NCBI GenBank assembly: GCA_027080445.1 | Contig: JALWRY010000291.1 | Location: 11,331 to 17,341 of the forward strand | Source of the DNA: Thiohalobacter sp. | GTDB taxonomy: Bacteria; Pseudomonadota; Gammaproteobacteria; DSM-19610 | Direction: 5' to 3' | Length of the DNA: 6,011 nt | Part shown: piece after piece, positions 1-3,576 of the stretch | Numbering within the stretch: position 1 is the stretch's first letter | Layout: every line of letters begins with the position of its first letter | Position numbers and translations under genes: made by a program | The notes under the pieces: model-generated | Database searches by the model: none | What the model was told of the DNA's origin: nothing | The model's input: only the letters and a program-made list of their open reading frames with translations

Positions 1-39
1 GACCAGAAGCAGGCTAATCGCGGTTAAAAACGTTTTCAT
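1..39 (-). CDS. N-terminal fragment of an exported protein, probably TolC-family outer-membrane channel (partial)
   Basis: Only the first 13 codons lie in the window; the gene runs off the left edge. The ATG is at 39-37 and the translation is MKTFLTAISLLLV. This is a lysine followed by a hydrophobic run, typical of the start of a Sec signal peptide. The start lies one base after the stop of the upstream rhodanese gene, so translation is probably coupled; I see no strong Shine-Dalgarno. The TolC identity is inference from gene order: Pcm-like methyltransferase, rhodanese, then a TolC-type type I secretion outer-membrane protein is a recurring neighbourhood in gammaproteobacteria, from memory. 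The 13 residues alone show only that the product is probably exported. Confidence 0.5.
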   Translation of the reverse strand, partial: MKTFLTAISLLLV

Positions 40-40
40 A

Positions 41-361
41 TCAATAGGTCGGCATGTGCGGGTCAACTTCCCGGGCCCAGGCATTGACGCCACCGGCCAG
101 GTTGATGACATTGGTGAATCCCTCGTTTTCCAGGAAATGACAAACCACGCGACTGCGGATGCCATGGTGACAGATCACCACAATCTCATCCTCGCTGTCG
201 AATTCATGGGTATGCTCACTGATCTGGCGCATGGGAATCAGGGTTGATCCCTCGATGCTTGCCTTGTCGAATTCCCACGGTTCGCGCACGTCGAGCAATA
301 ACGGCTTATTACCTGTCTCGCGGAGATAGGCTTCCAGTTCTGTGGCAGTGAACTCGCGCAT
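41..361 (-). CDS. Single-domain rhodanese-like sulfurtransferase, 106 aa
   Basis: A small one-domain rhodanese, likely cytoplasmic because no signal peptide is visible. Rhodaneses move sulfane sulfur through a persulfide on an active-site cysteine. Visible features are the CH2A-like segment LLLDVREPWEF (residues 21-31), the active-site loop CHHGIRS with the catalytic Cys64 (64-70), and the C-terminal block NLAGGVNAWAREVDP (87-101) typical of small rhodaneses. The six-residue loop after the cysteine fits a sulfurtransferase rather than a Cdc25-type phosphatase, which has a longer loop. I chose the ATG at 361. A longer in-frame ORF reaches back to 442, but that extension overlaps the methyltransferase gene and its extra 27 residues look unlike rhodanese. 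The start lies two bases after the methyltransferase stop, with no clear SD, so coupling is likely. The physiological sulfur acceptor cannot be read from the sequence. Confidence 0.93.
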   Translation of the reverse strand: MREFTATELEAYLRETGNKPLLLDVREPWEFDKASIEGSTLIPMRQISEHTHEFDSEDEIVVICHHGIRSRVVCHFLENEGFTNVINLAGGVNAWAREVDPHMPTY

Positions 362-363
362 GT

Positions 364-1026
364 TCAGAAACGGAAGGTCTCCGGCCGGGGCGCATTGATC
401 AGCGGTGGAACGGAAATCTCGAACAGGCTTTCCTGGCTCCATTCCTGGTCGCTATTACGGGTAATCAACAGGGCCTGCATGATCGGGGGGTTGCCAACAA
501 TCACGAACAGGCGGCCACCCGGTTTGAGCAAGGTGTGATAACCGTGATGCAGCAGCGGCAAGGAGCCGGTGACGGCGATGGCGTCATAGCGTTCTGCGCT
601 ATCCAGGCCCTGTGCAGCATCAACGTTCTCGAAGCTGACATTGCGAATGCCGTGAGCTTCGAGCTTGTTGCCGGCCGATTCAATGAAGTCCGCGAAAATA
701 TCCACAGAATGCACCTTGCCCGCCAGCTTCGCCAGGCAGGCGGTGAGGTAGCCGCTGCCGGTGCCGATTTCCAGCACGCGGTCTTTGGGGTTCAGCAGCA
801 GGCTTTGCAGCAATCGTCCTTCCAGTTTGGGCGGCATCATCACCTGCTCGTGCGGCAGCGGCACGCTGATGTCGGAAAACGCCAGTGCGCGGTAACGCTC
901 GGGTACAAAGTCCTCGCGCGGCGTCGTGTTGAGCGTTTCAAGTACCTGATCATCAAGCACATCCCAGGGGCGGATCTGCTGCTCGATCATATTGAAGCGG
1001 GCTTCCTCGATATTTAATGCGTTCAT
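364..1026 (-). CDS. Protein-L-isoaspartate O-methyltransferase-like SAM-dependent methyltransferase, 220 aa
   Basis: A class I SAM-dependent methyltransferase of the Pcm (PCMT) family. Motif I is VLEIGTGSGYLTA (residues 84-96), the acidic residue that binds the ribose is Asp109 in VHSVD, the motif II region is YDAIAVTGSLP (147-157), and the KPGGRLFVIVG block follows at 168-178. Genuine Pcm enzymes methylate isoaspartyl residues in damaged proteins and carry a T-I-S-Q-P type substrate motif about 30 residues before motif I. Here the equivalent stretch (residues 60-67) reads EQVMMPPK, so the isoaspartyl specificity is doubtful. This could be a divergent paralogue of the Pcm encoded beside surE in many relatives. 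The ATG at 1026 is supported by GGAGG at 1042-1038, 11 bases upstream. It is the first gene of a leftward set with the rhodanese and the probable TolC gene. Confidence 0.88.
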   Translation of the reverse strand: MNALNIEEARFNMIEQQIRPWDVLDDQVLETLNTTPREDFVPERYRALAFSDISVPLPHEQVMMPPKLEGRLLQSLLLNPKDRVLEIGTGSGYLTACLAKLAGKVHSVDIFADFIESAGNKLEAHGIRNVSFENVDAAQGLDSAERYDAIAVTGSLPLLHHGYHTLLKPGGRLFVIVGNPPIMQALLITRNSDQEWSQESLFEISVPPLINAPRPETFRF

Positions 1027-1037
1027 CAGGGTTATTT

Positions 1038-1042
1038 CCTCC
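1038..1042 (-). promoter_or_regulatory. Shine-Dalgarno of the Pcm-like gene
   Basis: GGAGG on the minus strand, 11 bases before the ATG at 1026. The spacing is a little long but acceptable, and it supports this start. Confidence 0.6.
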
Positions 1043-1053
1043 GTCTGCGATTA

Positions 1054-1082
1054 AGGGTACTGGCGTGTGCGGGTGCTTGCAA
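1054..1082 (-). promoter_or_regulatory. Candidate sigma-70 promoter of the leftward pcm-like/rhodanese/TolC operon
   Basis: On the minus strand there is TTGCAA (1082-1077) as a -35 element, a 17-base spacer, and TACCCT (1059-1054) as a -10 element. The -10 keeps the three most conserved positions (T1, A2, T6). The predicted start of transcription near 1047 leaves a leader of about 20 bases containing the SD. Both hexamers are imperfect, so this remains a candidate. Confidence 0.35.
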
Positions 1083-1102
1083 TAGTTCCACCTTTTAGAT
1101 GG

Positions 1103-1218
1103 ATGGCACTAAGTTAAGCCACAAAGGGTCGTACATCCGTCATCCCGGTACCGGATCGAGTCCGGCACAGGCTCTGCACCGGGATGACGGAGGTTATTTT
1201 GGCTTAACGTAGTGCCAT
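1103..1218. repeat. Palindromic MITE-like element with 19-bp terminal inverted repeats
   Basis: The ends are ATGGCACTAAGTTAAGCCA (1103-1121) and its reverse complement (1200-1218), with one mismatch (18 of 19). Inside is a second, perfect 14-bp inverted repeat: TCCGTCATCCCGGT (1136-1149) against 1178-1191. Inside that is a short stem CCGGA/TCCGG (1151-1155 with 1161-1165). There is no room for a transposase gene, so if mobile it would depend on one supplied in trans. The only possible target duplication is the dinucleotide AT at each end, which is not convincing. The inner core resembles the CGTCATCCCGG-type palindromic repeats scattered in many proteobacterial genomes. I do not recognise a parent IS family with confidence. 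Calling it mobile is inference from its structure. Confidence 0.7.
1136..1191. terminator. Strong inner hairpin of the element, possible terminator or insulator
   Basis: The perfect 14-bp stem (1136-1149 with 1178-1191) is GC-rich, with a 28-nt interior that can form another 5-bp stem. On the plus strand it is followed by a T-rich stretch (GGTTATTTT, 1192-1200), so it could stop rightward transcription before the nos promoter. The tract is not a clean U-run, and the opposite side lacks one. Termination is therefore only a possibility. Confidence 0.3.
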
Positions 1219-1229
1219 TCCCGTCCGAG

Positions 1230-1243
1230 TTGATTCATATCAA
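1230..1243 (+). promoter_or_regulatory. FNR/DNR-type (Crp/Fnr family) binding site upstream of nosR
   Basis: TTGATTCATATCAA is an exact match to the FNR-family consensus TTGAT-N4-ATCAA. Its centre (1236.5) lies 41.5 bases before a start of transcription at 1278. That is the classic class II activator position, and TACCCT sits exactly where a -10 should be. The Crp/Fnr regulators FNR/ANR (oxygen-sensing) and DNR/NNR-type (NO-responsive) share this type of motif, so the sequence does not say which one binds. The site lies 122 bases before the nosR ATG and only 11 bases past the palindromic element. Confidence 0.88.
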
Positions 1244-1257
1244 GACAGCCTGGCCCG

Positions 1258-1279
1258 CAAGCGTTTACCCTCTCGCTTG
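1258..1279. repeat. Dyad CAAGCG-N10-CGCTTG around the candidate nos -10
   Basis: A perfect 6-bp inverted repeat (1258-1263 and 1274-1279) with a 10-base spacer that contains the candidate -10. It could be an operator for a second regulator or be chance. I do not recognise the half-site. Confidence 0.35.
1266..1271 (+). promoter_or_regulatory. Candidate -10 element of the nos promoter
   Basis: TACCCT matches the TATAAT consensus at its three most conserved positions (T, A, final T). It falls at -12 to -7 if transcription starts at 1278, as set by the FNR-type box at -41.5. No good -35 is needed at a class II activated promoter. The implied leader to the nosR ATG is about 87 nt. Confidence 0.55.
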
Positions 1280-1293
1280 TGAAGGTCAAGGCA

Positions 1294-1308
1294 GTCGCAG
1301 AAAGCGAC
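1294..1308 (+). repeat. Small hairpin in the nosR leader
   Basis: GTCGC-AGAAA-GCGAC forms a 5-bp stem with a 5-nt loop within the predicted nosR mRNA leader. A pyrimidine-rich stretch (GTTCCTTTTC, 1312-1321) follows 3 bases later. It is too short to call a terminator, and a role in attenuation or mRNA stability is speculative. Confidence 0.3.
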
Positions 1309-1354
1309 ACCGTTCCTTTTCTGGTCGGGGTTCATCCCTGGTATTTTTCGTAGT

Positions 1355-1358
1355 GGAG
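1355..1358 (+). promoter_or_regulatory. Shine-Dalgarno that sets the nosR start
   Basis: GGAG ends 6 bases before the ATG at 1365. It supports this start over the in-frame GTG at 1212, which lies inside the palindromic element and upstream of the predicted promoter. Confidence 0.7.
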
Positions 1359-1364
1359 TTTCTA

Positions 1365-3536
1365 ATGCGCTGTACTACCAGTCGTCGCCGGGCCTGGCTG
1401 CAAGGGTTGGCTGTGCTAGTAGGATTGTTCGTCGCCGGAATCCTTCCCCTGACTGCCGAGGGGACGGGCATGACAGAACAGCAGCAGCTGACGGCCCTGT
1501 CATTCTTTCCCGGGGCAGACCGGTTGAGCGATTTTACCGGCAAACCGCCGGCCGCAACTGTCTACCGGCAGGGGAAGGCGGTGGGCTATCTGTTTCATAG
1601 CAAGGATGTAGCCCCTTTCCCGGCCTATTCCGGCAAGCCGGTCGATGTTCTGATCGGCATCGACCTCCAGGGTAAAATTATTGGCGCCAAGGTGCTTGAG
1701 CAACACGAACCTATCCTGCTGGTCGGGATCCCGGTACAGAAGTTGTATGACTTTGTCGCTCAGTATGTCGGCAAGCATGTCCTTGATGAGGTTGGTATCG
1801 GCAGTGGCAAGGGCGATGTGGATACCATCAGCGGTGCGACCGTGACTTCGGCGGTGGTTAACCGAACGATCATGCACGCGGCCCGCAGGATTGCCGTTGC
1901 ACGGGGAATCATCAACGCCCGGCAGGCCCATCAGGTACCCATGGCCAGGGTTCGCAAAGACCTGTTCTACCCGGCCACATGGCCACAGTTGCTCAAGCAG
2001 AAAGGTGCTATCGGCCATCTCCTGATCACCACTGGCGACGTACACCGGGCGTTCCTGAACACCCCGGCAGCCACACCACAGCCAGACGATCCCTCGGCAC
2101 CTTTCGCAGACATCGATTTCGCCTACCTGAATGCACCGGTTATCGGCCGGAATTTACTCGGAGACGAGCAGTACCGCTGGTTGATGTCCAAACTTGGGCC
2201 GGGAGACCACGCTATTGCGGTACTCGGTAACGGCTACTCTTTCAAGGGTTCCGGTTATGTCCGTGGTGGTATCTTTGACCGTATCCATGTGATTCAGAAT
2301 GGGCAGCAGATACTGTTCCATGACTTTAACTATGAGCGGTTGGCAGATCTGTATATCAAAGGGGTTCCCGCCTTCAGGGAAAAGGCTATCTTTATTATTC
2401 GCAAGGCCAGTCAGTTCAATCCTGGTCTGCCCTGGCAGCTCGAGCTGCTGGTACGGCGTCAGACAGGACCACTGAAGAGTGTGTTCCGGGCCTTTCAGGC
2501 CAGTTACCGGTTGCCAGCTGACTATCTGGAAAAGCCCGTCGCGATGAAGGAGGCTCCGCTGTGGGTTACTCTGTGGCAAGGGCAGCAGGTTGGTATCATC
2601 GTACTCACGGCGGGACTGGCCTTCCTGTTTGTCATCCTTGCCTTCCAGGACTGGTTAGTCAGGCGGCCGAAGCTGTTCAATCGTATTCGGGTCGCCTACC
2701 TGATTTATACCCTGGTCTTTATCGGCTGGATTGCACTGGGTCAGCTCTCGGTAGTGAATGTGTTTGCCTTCATTCATTCCATTACGCATCAGTTCCGATG
2801 GCAGACTTTCCTGATAGACCCGATGGTCTTTATCATCTGGTCCTTTGTTGCCGTTACCCTCCTGCTGTTCGGGCGAGGTATCTATTGCGGCTGGCTGTGT
2901 CCTTTTGGCGCCTTTCAGGAACTGATCAGCAAGCTGGCCCGCAGGCTGCACGTACCCCAGTTTAACTTCCCGCTGATGGTGCATGAGCGCTTGTGGGCAG
3001 TGAAGTACATCATCCTGCTGGCACTGTTCGGAATTTCACTGCAATCGGTCAATCTGGCAGAGCGTTATGCCGAGGTTGAGCCCTTCAAGACTGCGATCTC
3101 ACTGCACTTCCAGCGCCAGTGGCCCTTTGTCATCTATGCCGTGGTGTTGCTGATCGCTTCGGTATTCAACACCAAGTTCTATTGCAAATACCTTTGCCCG
3201 CTGGGCGCAGCCCTGGCGGTGGTTGGGAGAAACCGGATCTTCGAGTGGCTGCGGCGGCGCAAGGAGTGCGGGCATCCCTGCCAGGTATGCGCTGTCGAGT
3301 GCGAGGTTCAGGCAATCAGGGAGACCGGCGAAATTAACTATAACGAATGTCACTACTGTCTCGATTGCCAGAAGACATACTGGAATGAATACAAGTGTCC
3401 ACCGCTGGTGATGCGCCGGAAGCGGAAGGAACGCCATGCGAAGAAAATCGGGCGCAAGGAAAAGGATGGGGAAAAGAGAGTGGAGCTGCCAGCGGGTAGC
3501 ATCGAAGTGGATGTTCCCGGTAACGGCTCCAGATGA
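1365..3536 (+). CDS. nosR: NosR, membrane flavo-iron-sulfur protein required for N2O reduction, 723 aa
   Basis: NosR is a membrane protein thought to pass electrons, probably from quinol, to periplasmic NosZ and to sustain its activity. A hydrophobic N-terminal segment (about residues 11-30) is followed by a periplasmic FMN-binding domain with the flavinylation motif DTISGAT, Thr159 being the likely attachment residue. About five membrane segments follow (roughly 409-427, 443-460, 483-503, 544-560, 587-602). There are two CX3CP motifs: C508-GWL-C512-P and C607-KYL-C611-P. A polyferredoxin-like cytoplasmic part carries C635, C639, C642, C646 and C662, C665, C668, C678. A strongly basic tail ends the protein (683-705). 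The length matches the family (about 720 residues). I chose the ATG at 1365 because of the SD and because the earlier GTG would precede the promoter. The stop is doubled (TGATGA). nosZ follows 40 bases later, so co-transcription is likely. Identification is from motifs and context. Confidence 0.97.
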   Translation: MRCTTSRRRAWLQGLAVLVGLFVAGILPLTAEGTGMTEQQQLTALSFFPGADRLSDFTGKPPAATVYRQGKAVGYLFHSKDVAPFPAYSGKPVDVLIGIDLQGKIIGAKVLEQHEPILLVGIPVQKLYDFVAQYVGKHVLDEVGIGSGKGDVDTISGATVTSAVVNRTIMHAARRIAVARGIINARQAHQVPMARVRKDLFYPATWPQLLKQKGAIGHLLITTGDVHRAFLNTPAATPQPDDPSAPFADIDFAYLNAPVIGRNLLGDEQYRWLMSKLGPGDHAIAVLGNGYSFKGSGYVRGGIFDRIHVIQNGQQILFHDFNYERLADLYIKGVPAFREKAIFIIRKASQFNPGLPWQLELLVRRQTGPLKSVFRAFQASYRLPADYLEKPVAMKEAPLWVTLWQGQQVGIIVLTAGLAFLFVILAFQDWLVRRPKLFNRIRVAYLIYTLVFIGWIALGQLSVVNVFAFIHSITHQFRWQTFLIDPMVFIIWSFVAVTLLLFGRGIYCGWLCPFGAFQELISKLARRLHVPQFNFPLMVHERLWAVKYIILLALFGISLQSVNLAERYAEVEPFKTAISLHFQRQWPFVIYAVVLLIASVFNTKFYCKYLCPLGAALAVVGRNRIFEWLRRRKECGHPCQVCAVECEVQAIRETGEINYNECHYCLDCQKTYWNEYKCPPLVMRRKRKERHAKKIGRKEKDGEKRVELPAGSIEVDVPGNGSR

Positions 3537-3563
3537 TGACATCATGATACACCTGTGGGTGTA
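3533..3563 (+). repeat. Two inverted repeats filling the nosR-nosZ junction
   Basis: ATGATG-A-CATCAT (3533-3545) spans the nosR stop codon. TACACC-TGTG-GGTGTA (3548-3563) is a 6-bp stem with a 4-nt loop whose last base is the first base of the nosZ SD. Both are perfect but short. The second could affect nosZ ribosome access or protect a processed 5' end of nosZ mRNA. Neither has a T-run, so termination is unlikely. Confidence 0.45.
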
Positions 3564-3569
3564 GGAGGT
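3563..3569 (+). promoter_or_regulatory. Strong Shine-Dalgarno that sets the nosZ GTG start
   Basis: AGGAGGT is a near-complete anti-SD match ending 7 bases before GTG at 3577. No ATG lies at a suitable distance, so nosZ starts with GTG. The strong SD fits the high amount of NosZ needed in denitrifying cells. Confidence 0.85.
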
Positions 3570-3576
3570 ACGAAAA

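Larger units (their letters stand above)
1027..1364. other. Divergent intergenic region (338 bp) between the pcm-like operon and nosR
   Basis: No gene is supported here. From left to right it holds the SD and candidate promoter of the leftward operon (1038-1082), a 116-bp palindromic MITE-like element (1103-1218), a perfect FNR/DNR-type site (1230-1243), a candidate -10 (1266-1271) inside a dyad (1258-1279), a small leader hairpin (1294-1308), and the nosR SD (1355-1358). An open frame in phase with nosR begins at a GTG at 1212. It runs through the element's end, the regulator site and the promoter, so I regard it as non-coding. Confidence 0.8.

Noticed and set aside
362..442. N-terminal extension of the rhodanese back to an ATG at 442
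   Set aside because: It overlaps the methyltransferase gene by 79 bases, and the extra residues do not resemble a rhodanese. The ATG at 361 fits the family start.
535..1017. Plus-strand ORF of 160 codons opposite the methyltransferase
   Set aside because: It is the antisense shadow of a clearly conserved gene and has no recognisable domain.
1103..1218. CRISPR repeat or attachment site
   Set aside because: There is one copy only, with no spacers, no integrase and no tRNA nearby. The nested inverted repeats fit a MITE/REP-type element better.
1277..1289. Second FNR-like site (TTG...CAA) in the nosR leader
   Set aside because: TTG and CAA are separated by 7 rather than 8 bases, and the inner half-site bases do not match.
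1212..1364. In-frame N-terminal extension of NosR from GTG at 1212
   Set aside because: It lies in the palindromic element and crosses the FNR-type box and -10. It has no SD at the GTG, and the translation is not NosR-like.
3548..3563. Rho-independent terminator between nosR and nosZ
   Set aside because: The stem is 6 bp with no T-run and leads directly into the nosZ SD.
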